A DNA stretch of 64,000 nt. Source: Streptomonospora litoralis (GTDB taxonomy: Bacteria; Actinomycetota; Actinomycetes; Streptosporangiales; Streptosporangiaceae). Position 1 is the first letter of the stretch; each line of letters begins with the position of its first letter. The notes beneath the pieces were generated by a model. It searched no databases. It saw only the letters and a program-made list of their open reading frames with translations, and was not told the DNA's origin. This document shows positions 1 through 12,100 of this stretch, piece by piece. The stretch lies in assembly GCF_004323735.1 (NCBI RefSeq), contig NZ_CP036455.1:429101-493100 (forward strand), given 5' to 3'. A program made the position numbers and the translations under genes.

Positions 1-1
1 A

Positions 2-91
2 GATGCCACGAGTGCCTACATGAACGGCAACCTGCAGATGGCCTCCGACGCTCAGGGCAACGCGGGCAACATCGAGAATCTCGGCCTGTAG
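2..91 (+). CDS. C-terminal end of a DUF6507-like small protein (partial)
   Basis: Only the last 29 codons lie inside the window; the frame opens at base 2 and stops at TAG 89-91. The tail YMNGNLQMASDAQGNAG closely parallels YANGNLEMALEAQANSG in the complete protein at 16985-17320, so the two are paralogues. The complete copy sits 75 bases before a large WXG-type toxin and probably works with it as a small helical T7SS partner (inference). Here the same job would fit the ADP-ribosyltransferase toxin at 2937, but the geosmin synthase gene lies between them on the other strand. The family name DUF6507 is from memory. Confidence 0.75.
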   Translation, partial: DATSAYMNGNLQMASDAQGNAGNIENLGL

Positions 92-112
92 CGAGGCGCG
101 GGCCGCGGCGCG

Positions 113-152
113 GTCCCGGCGGTGCGCATCGCACGGTGCGCAGCGCCGGGAC
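113..152. terminator. Candidate bidirectional terminator hairpin
   Basis: An inverted repeat with 9-bp outer arms (GTCCCGGCG / CGCCGGGAC) and a further complementary TGCGC core lies between two convergent genes, the DUF6507-like tail and the geosmin synthase. There is no U-tract, as is usual in high-GC actinobacteria. Confidence 0.5.
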
Positions 153-197
153 GGTCTCCCGGCCCCGCGGCAAGGCGGGTTCGTGCCCTGGATTCGG

Positions 198-2936
<2,739 letters not shown>

Positions 2937-5156
2937 GTGACCGAGAAGGTGATCAGTCCCGAGGACGTGCCCGTCCCCCAGGTCGACTGCGACGCGGTCG
3001 AGACCGCCGGGCAGAACCTCAAATCCGACGGCACCGACGTCGCCCAGGCCGGCCAGGACATCAAAACCTCCTGGCACCGCCTGGAAGGCGTCTACGCCGC
3101 CCCCGAGGCCGCGACCCTGTTCGCCTCGATCAACCCCGTGGCCACCAACGGCGACGACTTCGACACGGCGGCCACCGCCGCCGGAAACGCGCTGATCACC
3201 TTCGCCGAGGAGGTCCGGCCCATCAAGGCGCGCCTGAAGGCGCTCAAGGCCGACGCCGCCGACTTCCAGTCCACGATCGCCGGCGACGACGACTGGCGCG
3301 AGGACGAGGACAAGATCAACGAGCTGGACGCCCTGAACAACGACGTCCTGCAGGCGGTGTTCGAGTACCAGCGGGCCGAGCGCGACTGCGCCAACACCAT
3401 CACGGCCCTGTTCGGCGGGACGACGTTCGTGGCCACCGAGCCGGGCGGGGACGCCTCGCCGGGGCCGAACGAGGAGGCCCACGGCACCACCGAGGCGCTC
3501 TCCGGTGTCGCCACCCCGTGGGCCACGCCGCAGGAGCACGACAAGCCCTGGTACGTCGACGTCTACGACGGCGCCAAGGACACGGTGGTGGGCACGGTCG
3601 AGGACCTGGGCGCCATGGTCGGCCTCCACGGCGAGGACGGCTGGGGCGTCAGCTCGCTGAGCGACTGGGGGAACAACCTCAAGGAGAACTGGGGGGCCAC
3701 ACTCAACGGTCTGGGCAGCCTGGTCGGGTTCTACGGCGAGGACGGCTGGGGGGTCAGCTCGTTCAGCGAGTGGGCGGGCAACGCCGGTGCGGGCTGGACG
3801 GAGTTCGCCCACGCGATCGTGCCCTGGCGGGAATGGGGGGACCGGCCGGGTTACGTGATCACCCAGGGGGTGATCAACGTCGGCAGCATGTTCCTCGGCG
3901 GGGCCGGGGTGGTCAAGGCGCTGGCCAAGGGCTCGCGCAAGGTCGGCGGCGGCGACGGGGCCGACGCGCCCAAGGGCGACGCGGACGCCCCGAGCGATCT
4001 GGACTTGCAGCAGGTCCGCGACTTCGGTGACCGCCCCGGACAGCAGACCACCCGGGATCTGCAGAACCGGCTCGACGACATGGACCTCGACCGGCAGCAG
4101 CTGGACGGCCTGCAGGGCTCGCTGGACGACTCCGCGGACCTGGCCGAGCGCACCACGCCGGTGGGCGGGCCGAACGATCCCGTAGATGGGGATCCCGCGT
4201 CCAACAACGGCTCCAACGGCGGTCAGCAGCAGTACACCGGCGGAGGTTCCGGCGGCGACGGCGGTAGCGGCGGCAGCGGCGGACACGACGGTTCGAACGG
4301 ATCGGGAGCCCCGGACGGGTCGGGCAAGCCCGTCAGCCCGGATGGCGGCGGTTCGGACGGCCACGGCGATCAGCAGGGCGACGGCTCCGACGGGAACGGA
4401 AACGGCGAAGGCGCCCCGAACGGGGACGGCATCCCGAAGGGCGGCCCGGTGCCGGACGGAGGCGGCACGTCGGACGGCGACGCTCCCGAAGGGGACGGAA
4501 CACCCGGCGACACGGAACCGGTCGCCCTCGAAGACCTCACGACGACCGAGCGGATGGACCGCGCAGAGGAGATCATCTCCGAGGGCGCGCGGACGTTCGA
4601 GGACAACTCGGAGGCGACCAGGTACGGGCAGGACCACTGGAACGACTACGTGGACAACCTGCCCGCCGATCAGAAGGAGTCGCTCTACAACTACACGACG
4701 GAGCCGCCCCAGAGCCACCCGACCTATGTGGAGATGAACGGGCAACTGCGCCGGGGAGAGACCCTCGATCCCGATGTCGCGGACGACATCGCCAACATCG
4801 ACAAGGCGATGGCGGGACGTCCGATCCCGGAGGACGTCGTCGTCACGCGAGGGACGGGGCTCGGGCACATCAAGGTGCACCCCGCGGACATGCCCAGCGT
4901 CGCCGAAGGCTTCCCCGACCCCGGATACATGTCCACCTCGCTGGGCGGCCCCGCCGGCGGCTTCGCGAGCGCGGAGGCGATTCTGCACCTGCGCGTTCCC
5001 GCCGGGACGCCTGCTTTGTGGGTGGAGCGGATCTCGCAGTTCGGGGGCGGCGAACGTGAGTTGCTCCTCGGGCGCGGAATGACGTACACGGCGGTCGATA
5101 GCGTGTTCTCCAACGGGCAGTGGCACGTCTACGGCACGGTCACGCCGCCGAAGTAG
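2937..5156 (+). CDS. T7SS-type polymorphic toxin with C-terminal ADP-ribosyltransferase domain
   Basis: A 739-aa modular toxin. Residues 1-160 form a helical WXG100-like head homologous to the toxin at 17395 (shared QDIK-SW, APE and RAERDCANTITALF-type stretch). A 35-residue motif centred on GEDGWGVSS is repeated in tandem (~227 and ~262). A hydrophobic pre-toxin segment follows IVPWREWGDRPGYV (~300). Residues ~420-520 are a Gly/Ser/Asp-rich linker. Residues ~540-739 form an R-S-E class ADP-ribosyltransferase: Arg638 in VVVTRGTG, STS at 666-668, and catalytic E706-x-E708 in GGERELLLGRG. ExE is the form usual for arginine-modifying enzymes. No signal peptide, which fits T7SS export. GTG 2937 was chosen to match the start of the paralogue. 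The target protein is unknown. Confidence 0.85.
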   Translation: MTEKVISPEDVPVPQVDCDAVETAGQNLKSDGTDVAQAGQDIKTSWHRLEGVYAAPEAATLFASINPVATNGDDFDTAATAAGNALITFAEEVRPIKARLKALKADAADFQSTIAGDDDWREDEDKINELDALNNDVLQAVFEYQRAERDCANTITALFGGTTFVATEPGGDASPGPNEEAHGTTEALSGVATPWATPQEHDKPWYVDVYDGAKDTVVGTVEDLGAMVGLHGEDGWGVSSLSDWGNNLKENWGATLNGLGSLVGFYGEDGWGVSSFSEWAGNAGAGWTEFAHAIVPWREWGDRPGYVITQGVINVGSMFLGGAGVVKALAKGSRKVGGGDGADAPKGDADAPSDLDLQQVRDFGDRPGQQTTRDLQNRLDDMDLDRQQLDGLQGSLDDSADLAERTTPVGGPNDPVDGDPASNNGSNGGQQQYTGGGSGGDGGSGGSGGHDGSNGSGAPDGSGKPVSPDGGGSDGHGDQQGDGSDGNGNGEGAPNGDGIPKGGPVPDGGGTSDGDAPEGDGTPGDTEPVALEDLTTTERMDRAEEIISEGARTFEDNSEATRYGQDHWNDYVDNLPADQKESLYNYTTEPPQSHPTYVEMNGQLRRGETLDPDVADDIANIDKAMAGRPIPEDVVVTRGTGLGHIKVHPADMPSVAEGFPDPGYMSTSLGGPAGGFASAEAILHLRVPAGTPALWVERISQFGGGERELLLGRGMTYTAVDSVFSNGQWHVYGTVTPPK

Positions 5157-5173
5157 CGAGGAAGGTGTCGGTG

Positions 5174-5635
5174 ATGGGCACTGGGGAGTGGAACACCCCG
5201 AGGCTGACCGAGGACGTGCATTTCCAGTTGGCCGGGCCCAAGCCCGGCTACGCGCCGACGGCTTCGGGGCCGGTGCGGTACCGGCGGATCGCCTGGTCCG
5301 GCGGCGACGTGATCGGCTACCTCTGGTATTCCGACACGGAGAACGCAGCCGGGTACGTACCCGAGGCGGCTGCGGGGGACGACGCGTTCAACGCGGGCAC
5401 GTTCTGGTACAGGCGCTTCGCCGAGGCCGGAGACCGCGGGCTTTCGCCGTCCGAGGCGGTCGCGGAGTTCCGGGAGCGGAACACGGGCAGTCGGGGAGCC
5501 GGGTGGATCGTTGCGGACTCCGAGTCCGAGGCGACGAGTGTGGAGAGGCTGAGCGCCTCCGCCGGGGTCTCCCCCAACGGGGTGCCGCTCAAGCGGCCGG
5601 ACCAGGAGTCGGGAAGGCGGCGGGGCACCGACTGA
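5174..5635 (+). CDS. Candidate immunity protein for the ADP-ribosyltransferase toxin
   Basis: 153 aa, starting 17 bases after the toxin stop behind a strong AGGAAGG ribosome site with about 8-base spacing; GTG 5171 just before the ATG could also serve. No known domain is recognised. The N-terminal half looks like a compact alpha/beta protein (YRRIAWSGGDVIGYLWYSD), and the last ~40 residues are low-complexity, polar and basic. Position, size and co-orientation with the toxin suggest that it neutralises the ADP-ribosyltransferase; this is inference from context only. It could instead be a secretion chaperone. Confidence 0.6.
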   Translation: MGTGEWNTPRLTEDVHFQLAGPKPGYAPTASGPVRYRRIAWSGGDVIGYLWYSDTENAAGYVPEAAAGDDAFNAGTFWYRRFAEAGDRGLSPSEAVAEFRERNTGSRGAGWIVADSESEATSVERLSASAGVSPNGVPLKRPDQESGRRRGTD

Positions 5636-6226
5636 ACTCGGCGATGCCGCGCGCGTGCTGCGGCTGAGTGCCCCGGACGGCGCCCCCTGCCTCGAAGGCC
5701 GTCGCCGACTTGGGGGCCCGAGGCATTACAGGCCGGACGGCCGGGCTCGTCGCCGACGGCGAGGCGGGGGCGCCCGACCCGGCGCGGCTGCGTGGGGTCG
5801 CAGGCATGCTCCTCGACATGACGGTACCGCTGCACAGGTGCGGCGATCCTTGGATGCGCGTGCGCGGCTGGGAGGCGGGGCTGCCGGGTGTGTCGCCCCG
5901 GCGGTCGGTTCCGCCTCCGCACGGTGGAGTCCCGGGACGCCTGTAGCGTGGACGTCGGCCGCAACGGCGGGGCGCTCCGGGGAGTGGGGCTCACCGACCG
6001 ACCGCTGCTCGTGGAGTCCGGGGCCGAGGAGGAGCGCGCCGCGCGGGCCGTGTGCCCACGGTCTTGTGGATACTCCGTGCACGCTGGGGAACGGGTACAG
6101 CGCCGTGGCGGCGTGCGACGACGAAGGCGAGTCGACGTGGAGCGGGGGTCCGCCGCCACCGAACGCTTCGGGGCCCTTCGGCGCCGCGGCGCCGAAGAAC
6201 CACCACCGACCACCGGGAGCGCGAGG
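5636..6226. other. Gene-free stretch between immunity and YwqK-like genes
   Basis: About 590 bases. Open frames exist on both strands, but none has a convincing start site, recognisable domain or conserved feel, and the predicted peptides are Arg/Pro/Ala-rich in the way random high-GC frames are. It could be the remains of displaced toxin-tip or immunity DNA; I see no positive evidence. Confidence 0.35.
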
Positions 6227-6577
6227 ATGCGGCGGATCCGCCACGACGAAGCCGACGCGACGGGCGGCGGCTTCGCGCTGTACCGGGGTGAGCCCTACAC
6301 CGGCGAGATCGCCGAGGTCCTCGACAGTGGGGAGATGGTCGCGCTGTCCACCTATGCACAGGGTGTGGAGGACGGGCCGTGGCAGCGGTGGTACCCCGAC
6401 GGCACCAAGCGGGTCGAGGGCCGCTACCGCGACGGCGCGGCCGTCGGCGTGTGGCGGGAATGGCACCCCAGCGGCGTGCTCGCGGGGGAGACGTTCTATT
6501 CACCCGAGGGCCGCAAGCTGACCACCCGCCGCTGGGACGAGAGCGGCGCTCTCGTCGAAGCCGTCTTCGGCGGGTGA
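6227..6577 (+). CDS. YwqK-like MORN-repeat protein, possible antitoxin
   Basis: 116 aa built from MORN-like repeats of the pattern G-x-W-x-x-[WY]-x-x-[DS]-G, e.g. GPWQRWYPDGTKRVEG and GVWREWHPSGVLAGE. These resemble the YwqK family often annotated as toxin-antitoxin or immunity proteins beside polymorphic toxins. The start ATGCGGCGG was chosen because the repeat architecture begins soon after it and GCGAGG lies just upstream; longer in-frame extensions are Arg-rich and implausible. It follows the ADP-ribosyltransferase toxin and its first immunity candidate on the same strand and is convergent with the ADP-ribosylglycohydrolase. The exact partner is unknown. Confidence 0.7.
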   Translation: MRRIRHDEADATGGGFALYRGEPYTGEIAEVLDSGEMVALSTYAQGVEDGPWQRWYPDGTKRVEGRYRDGAAVGVWREWHPSGVLAGETFYSPEGRKLTTRRWDESGALVEAVFGG

Positions 6578-6626
6578 GGCGCCGCGCCGCCCGGCGCCGC
6601 CCCGCTCTCGACGGGAAACCCCGGCC

Positions 6627-7673
6627 TCAGCCGCCGAAATCCGCCGCGGCGACCGAGCGCCCCAGTTCCTCCAGGTCGTCGGCAGCGAGGTCCGGCCAGC
6701 CGTGGACGGCCTGCCGCCAGGGCGCCGGCACCGATGAGGCGCCCCACCTGGCGCCGAGCAGCGCGCCGGCGATCGCGGCGACGGTGTCGGTGTCGTCGCC
6801 CGCCCGGACGGCGTTCTCCAGCGATGTGACGAGGTGCCCCTCGCCCTCGCCCCCGGTCGTGGCGACCGCCGACCAGGCGGCCTGCAGCGCCGGAACCACG
6901 AACCCGTTGGGGTTGAAGGTGTGCGGCGGCGCCTGCTCGGCCTCGTTCAGGCGGTCCGCCCACCAGTCGCGCCGCTCCGCCGGGAGCAGGTCCAGCCCGC
7001 CGCGCACGCCGTCGAAGCCGCCACCGGACACCGCGCCGCGGATGCCCTCGCACCACAGCACGCACGCGTCACCGGCGAGCGGGTCGGCGTGGGTGAGGTC
7101 GCCGACCAGGCGCGCGGCCTCGGCGGTGCGCAGCGGGTCGTCCAGGAAGCACAGGCCGACCGCGCCCGTACGCATCAGCGAGCCGTTGCCCGCGCTGGGC
7201 ACTCCGGCGCCGTAGCGCTCCCGCGCCGCCGCGAGCATGACCCCGGCCACGCCGGGCGTGCCGCGCGAGGCGGCCGCGGCGTCCAGGACGGCGCGGGTCT
7301 GGTTGCCGATGTCGCTGGCGCCCTCGAACCTCCAGGTGAGGAAGTTTTCGGCGATCGCATCCAGGATCTCCTCGGCGAGGACTCCGCTGTCGCCGCCCTC
7401 CCGCACCGCTCCGCCGCCGGCCGCGGCCAGCGCGCGGGCGATGCAAGCGGCCATCTGGGTGTCGTCGCTGTACTCACCGGGCCGGTAGGGACCCAGGCCG
7501 CCGCCGACCATCTCCGGTCGCCGATCGGCCGCGAGCCGCGGCCCGAACTCGTAGGGGACCCCGAGCGCGTCCCCGCAGGCCGCGCCGAGCAGCACGCCCG
7601 CCGCCGCGTCGAGTCGGGCCGGGGCGGGCTGCTCTCGGGGAGTCCGCGGCGCCGGTTCCGGTGTCTGCTGCAT
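6627..7673 (-). CDS. ADP-ribosylglycohydrolase (DraG/ARH family)
   Basis: 348 aa. The family removes ADP-ribose from modified arginine or related groups using two Mg ions. Seen here: the N-terminal GVLLGAACGDALGVPYEFG start of the fold, the metal motif SDDTQM (~residue 70) and the C-terminal metal motif GDDTDTVAAIAGALLGARWG. Both conserved metal sites are intact, so it should be active. It is 50 bases from, and convergent with, the YwqK-like gene, and may be the last gene of the eccC-DUF6177 run on the minus strand (75-base gap). Proximity to an ExE-type ADP-ribosyltransferase toxin suggests a role in reversing that modification. It could equally be a general ADP-ribose or other N-glycosidic hydrolase. 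Confidence 0.88.
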   Translation of the reverse strand: MQQTPEPAPRTPREQPAPARLDAAAGVLLGAACGDALGVPYEFGPRLAADRRPEMVGGGLGPYRPGEYSDDTQMAACIARALAAAGGGAVREGGDSGVLAEEILDAIAENFLTWRFEGASDIGNQTRAVLDAAAASRGTPGVAGVMLAAARERYGAGVPSAGNGSLMRTGAVGLCFLDDPLRTAEAARLVGDLTHADPLAGDACVLWCEGIRGAVSGGGFDGVRGGLDLLPAERRDWWADRLNEAEQAPPHTFNPNGFVVPALQAAWSAVATTGGEGEGHLVTSLENAVRAGDDTDTVAAIAGALLGARWGASSVPAPWRQAVHGWPDLAADDLEELGRSVAAADFGG

Positions 7674-7748
7674 GGCGCACCTCCAAGGTGTGTGCGAAGC
7701 GCGGAGCCGGCGTCCGCGCGGAGTCGGGGGTGAGCGGCACGGCGCCGC

Positions 7749-8783
7749 TCAGGACCGCGCGCCGCCCGCTGCGGGCTGCAGATGGGCCATCAGCGTGCGG
7801 AACTCGTTCCACGTCTCGGGATCGGTCCCCGACCCGAGCGGGTACCACATGGCCGGGGCGCGTGCGGGTCCCACGCGCTCCCCCGGCGAGGGGGCCTCGT
7901 CGGCGCGTGCGGTGCCGATCTCGGCGACCGCCTCCGCTCCGAGGGCGACCCCTACCGGGACGGGCACGCCCGCCCACACCGGCGACGAGGTCAGATCCGG
8001 ATGCCCCGCCAGCCGCTGGGCGGTCATGGTGGTGAGCACACCCCGCTCGGTGAACTCGCGCACAGCCTCGCGCAGCCGCTCCAGGTCCGGTTCGACACCC
8101 TCCGGGTACCCCACGGCGAACGTGACGGTCTCCTTGACCCCCTCCACGACGCGGGCCGCCCGGTGCGTGCCCATGAAGCGGCGGGCCGCGCGTGCCGGTC
8201 CGGTGAACACGGTCCACGTCGACCCCGGAGCGCGCCGTCGGCACAGCGCCGTCAGCGCAGCCGGATCCCAGGCCGACAGCGCCGGCTCGCCGGTGCCCCA
8301 CCCGGAGGGCTCGGCGTCGCCGAACACACTTGCCAGCACCTCGACAGCTGTGCCCAGCACCAGCTCCTCGCTCGCCGCGTGCCGCAGCCGCAGGTCGATC
8401 CACAACTGGCTGCCCATCGCCTCGGCCTGGCGCAGGAAGGTGCGCGAAGGGCCCTTCCGGGCGCGCGGGCCCTTGACCGGGACGAAGCCCGCGCGCCGGT
8501 CCCAGTCCAGCGGGATCCCGGAGAGGCCGTCGAAGTGCCCGCTGCCGTCGGGTTCTTCGACCGCCCACCGGGCCTCGGGGTTCTGCAGCACGGTGCGCAG
8601 CGGCAGCGTGATGCGGGAGTCGGCGGAGGTCAGGAGGTGCAGCGAGCGCCCGTCCGCGCCGCAGGCGGACAGCGCGTCGGCCAGCCACGACGACAGCGGC
8701 ACCACCGGCCTGTTCTGCACGACGACGGCGGCCTGCTCGGTGGCGGTGTCGACCGCCGGGTGCTCGGCGACGGCCACGGTCAC
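7749..8783 (-). CDS. DUF6177-like protein, C-terminal part (T7SS-associated)
   Basis: 344 aa, paralogous over nearly its whole length to the protein at 20915-22054 (shared AVVVQNRPVVPLSSWLADAL, EGVKE and WYPLGSGTDPE regions). The GTG start overlaps the stop of the preceding gene as GTGA with GGAGGG just upstream, so translation is probably coupled. I recall DUF6177 proteins as single chains of roughly 450 aa near actinobacterial T7SS genes; here the chain is split in two. Biochemical function unknown; cytoplasmic, with no signal or membrane segment. Co-directional with eccC. Confidence 0.72.
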   Translation of the reverse strand: MTVAVAEHPAVDTATEQAAVVVQNRPVVPLSSWLADALSACGADGRSLHLLTSADSRITLPLRTVLQNPEARWAVEEPDGSGHFDGLSGIPLDWDRRAGFVPVKGPRARKGPSRTFLRQAEAMGSQLWIDLRLRHAASEELVLGTAVEVLASVFGDAEPSGWGTGEPALSAWDPAALTALCRRRAPGSTWTVFTGPARAARRFMGTHRAARVVEGVKETVTFAVGYPEGVEPDLERLREAVREFTERGVLTTMTAQRLAGHPDLTSSPVWAGVPVPVGVALGAEAVAEIGTARADEAPSPGERVGPARAPAMWYPLGSGTDPETWNEFRTLMAHLQPAAGGARS

Positions 8784-9181
8784 CGCCCTCCGCCGAACGC
8801 CGGCGCCGCCGCGGACTCCGCCGCCGCGCGCGGAGGCCACACCGTGCCGCCGCACCGCCTCGTCAAGGAGTCGGCGAAGCGGTGCGCCAATCCCGCCGGG
8901 TCGGGCCCCGACCCGGCCGCCCGGGCCTCCACCCACCAGCACGGGTCGGGCATGCCGGCGGCGGTGTGCCCGCCCAGCAGCCGTTCGACCTCGCCGGGCA
9001 CCTCGACCTGCTGGGCCGACTCGATGGCCAGCAGCCCCCGACCGGACTCGTCGCAGAGCCGGATGACGGCGCCCTCACCCGCGCCGACCACCGTCAGCTC
9101 CGGTCCCGCGTCGACCATCGCGTCCACCAGCGCCCGCACGTCGGGTGCTCGTCGCACCAGCGCGACCACGTCGTATGTCAC
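8780..9181 (-). CDS. DUF6177-like protein, N-terminal part
   Basis: 133 aa beginning VTYDVVALVRRAPDVRALV, matching the short protein at 20612 (MTHDVVALLDRRPTMRG). It also contains the HRFADSLTRRCGGTVWPP stretch that in the second locus belongs to the downstream gene. GTG start 6 bases after the eccC stop, and it overlaps the next gene by 4 bases (GTGA). It probably works as one unit with the following product. Function unknown. The Ala/Gly-rich tail (AAAESAAAPAFGGGR) looks like a former interdomain linker. Confidence 0.7.
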   Translation of the reverse strand: MTYDVVALVRRAPDVRALVDAMVDAGPELTVVGAGEGAVIRLCDESGRGLLAIESAQQVEVPGEVERLLGGHTAAGMPDPCWWVEARAAGSGPDPAGLAHRFADSLTRRCGGTVWPPRAAAESAAAPAFGGGR

Positions 9182-9187
9182 CGGCCC

Positions 9188-12100
9188 TCAACTCCCGTCT
9201 TGCGCATCGGCGTCCAGGATCGCCGTCTGCATCAGACGCGGGGAGCGGCCCCTGCGGATCCATCGGCCGCGCCCCGGCGGCTGGGCGTCGGCGTAGACCT
9301 TCGGGAAGAGCTGGCCTTCGCTGCGCTCGCCCGACATCAGCAGCGCGCTGGTGCCGATCTCCCGCATCGCCTGCACCAGCGGGTCGAACAGGCCGCGGCC
9401 CGCACCGGCGACGCGGCGGCTGACGACGAAGTGCAGCCCGATGTCGCGCCCGTTGGACACGAACGGCACGAACGGGGCCAGCGGTTTCTGCCCGGCGGTG
9501 GTGAGCACGTCGTAGTCGTCGACCAGGACGACGATGCGCGGCCCGGTCACCGAGCCGCCCTCGGCGCCGGCGTCGGCGTCGTCGGGCATCCGCTCCTCCA
9601 GCTCCTTGGACACGCCTCCGGCCAGCCCCTGGCACACCCGCGCGTTGCTGGCGTAGCCGCCCAGGTACTCCTCGGGGATGACGTTGCGCAGGGTGCGGCG
9701 CGGGTCCATGACCGCGAAGACGACCTGTTCGGAGGTGTAGCGCGCGATCAGCCCCTCGGCGACCAGCCGCAGCAGGTTGGTCTTGCCGCACTCGCCGTCG
9801 CCCAGCACCAGCAGATTCTGGTCGCGTTCGAACAGGTCCAGCAGGACGGGTTCCATCCCCTGCTCGTCCACCCCGATCGGCACCTGCGTCCGCTCGGTGC
9901 CGGGCCCGGGCAGGGTGGCCGAGGCGAGCCGGTGCGGCAGCACCCGCACCGGCGGCGCGGTCGGCCCCTTCCACGCGGAGCCGATGGCGCGGCAGGTCTT
10001 CTCCACCACCTCGCCGAGGTCCTCGTCCTCGGTCCGGGAGTCCACGCGCGGCAGCGCCACCTGCGCGAACAGCTTCTGGTCGGTGAGCACGCGACCGGTG
10101 GCCCCGGCCCCGATGGTCTCGGCGAGCTTGCGGTCGACCGCGGAGTCGGAGGGGTCGTTCAACCGCAGCTCCACCTTCTGCCCGAAGTTGGACTGCATGG
10201 CGATGCGTACGTCGTTCCACCGCAGCATCGCCGCGACGATGTGGATCCCGTACCCGCCGCCGCGCTGCAGCAGATCGCTGACGGTGTCGTTGATCTCCTC
10301 GAAGTCGTTGCGGATCGCGCCGAAGCCGTCGACGCACAGCACGACGTCGGCACTGGCGAGCTCGGGCACCTCCCCGCGGGCGTGCATCCGGCGCAGCTGC
10401 TGCACGGAGTCGATGCCGCGGTCGCGGAAGACCTGCTGGCGCAGCTCCAGCATGCCGCGCACCTCCTCGACGGTGCGGCGCACCCGCTCGGCGTCGGTGC
10501 GCGCGGCCACCCCGCCCACATGCGGGAGGTCGGACACCGCCTGCAGCCCGCCGCCGACGAGGTCCAGCGCGTAGCAGGCGACCTGATCGGGCGTGTGTGT
10601 CAGGGAAAGGGAGAGCAGCAGGGTGCGCAGCAGGGTGGTCTTGCCGGTCTGCGGGCCGCCGATGACGGCAACGTGCCCGCCCGCGGCCGACAGGTCGATG
10701 CTCCACATGCCCTGCCACTGGCGGGCGGCGTCGTCGAGCAGCCCGATCGGCACCTGGAGCCGCCCCGGCGGCTCGGGCAGCCGCATGCCGTCGTCGCCGA
10801 TGCGCACCGGCCCGGTCACCCGGTCCAGCGTCGTCGCCGCGGGCAGCGGCGGCAGCCACACGCTGCGGGTCGGCTCGCCGGCGCGCGTCAGCTGGTCGAC
10901 CATCACGTCCAGCAGGGTGGGACCGACGGTGCGGTCGGGCAGGCTCGGTCCCTCCTCCTCGACCGGGGGCGCGGCACTCTGCGGAGCGCCGCCGGAGCCG
11001 TTGAACGCCGGGTAGGCGTAGACCGGGGGCGGCCCCTCGTGCTCCTCCTCCTCGGCGGCCACCTGGCCGCGGTAGGCGCCGGAGACGTAGCCCGCCTTGA
11101 ACCGCTGATAGACGCTGGTGTCGACCTTCAGATAGCCGAAACCGGGCAGCGCCGGCAGGTGGAACGCGTCGGGCGTGTCCAGCACCGTGCGGCTCTCCTC
11201 CTCGGAGAACGTGCGCAGGCCCAGCCGATAGGACAGGTAGGTCTCCAGGCCGCGCAGCTTGCCGCTCTCGATGCGCTGGCTGGAGAGCAGCAGGTGCACG
11301 CCGATGCTGCGGCCGATCCGCCCGATCGACAGGAACAGCTGGATGAAGTCGGGGCGGGCGGTCAGCAGCTCGCCGAACTCGTCGATGATCACCAGCAGGT
11401 GCGGCAGCGGCGGCAGGCTGGGGTCGTGCGAGCGCTTGTAGTGGTAGTCACCGATGTTGGCGACGTTGCCGGCGTCGCGCAGCACCTGCTGGCGGCGCTG
11501 CACCTCGCCGGAGAGGCTGGAGTAGGCCCGCTCGATCAGCGCGGCGTCGTCCTCCAGGTTGGTGATGACGCCCGCGACGTGCGGCATCTCCTCGAAGGGG
11601 GCGAAGGTGGCGCCGCCCTTGTAGTCGACCAGCACCATGCTGACCCGCTCGGGCGGGTGGGCGGCGGCCAGCGCGATGACCAGCGTCCGCAGCATCTCGC
11701 TCTTGCCGGAGCCGGTGGCGCCCACGCACAGCCCGTGCGGCCCCATGCCCAGCTGCGCCGACTCCTTGAGGTCGAGGATGACGGGCTGGCCCAGGTCGTC
11801 GGCGCCGATGGGCACCCGCAGGAACGCGCGTTCGCTGCGCGGCGCCCACAGCCGGTCCACGTCCATGTCCCCGGGATCGTTCACGCCGAGCATGGTGGTG
11901 AAGTCGGAGCTGCCGCCCTCGGCGGCGGTCTCGTCGGCGGACTCGCGCGACAGCCGCAGCGGCGCCAGCATCCGCGCCAGGCCGGAGACGGCGCCCGCGC
12001 CCACCTCGTCGACGGTTCCGGAGGCGGCGGCGCCCACGGGGTCCTGGATGCGCAGGTCCTCCACCCGCACCTCGTCGCCCTTCACCGTGATGCGCACGCT

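Noticed and set aside
5636..6226. A further immunity gene between the toxin's immunity candidate and the YwqK-like gene
   Set aside because: The frames there lack ribosome sites and folded-looking sequence.
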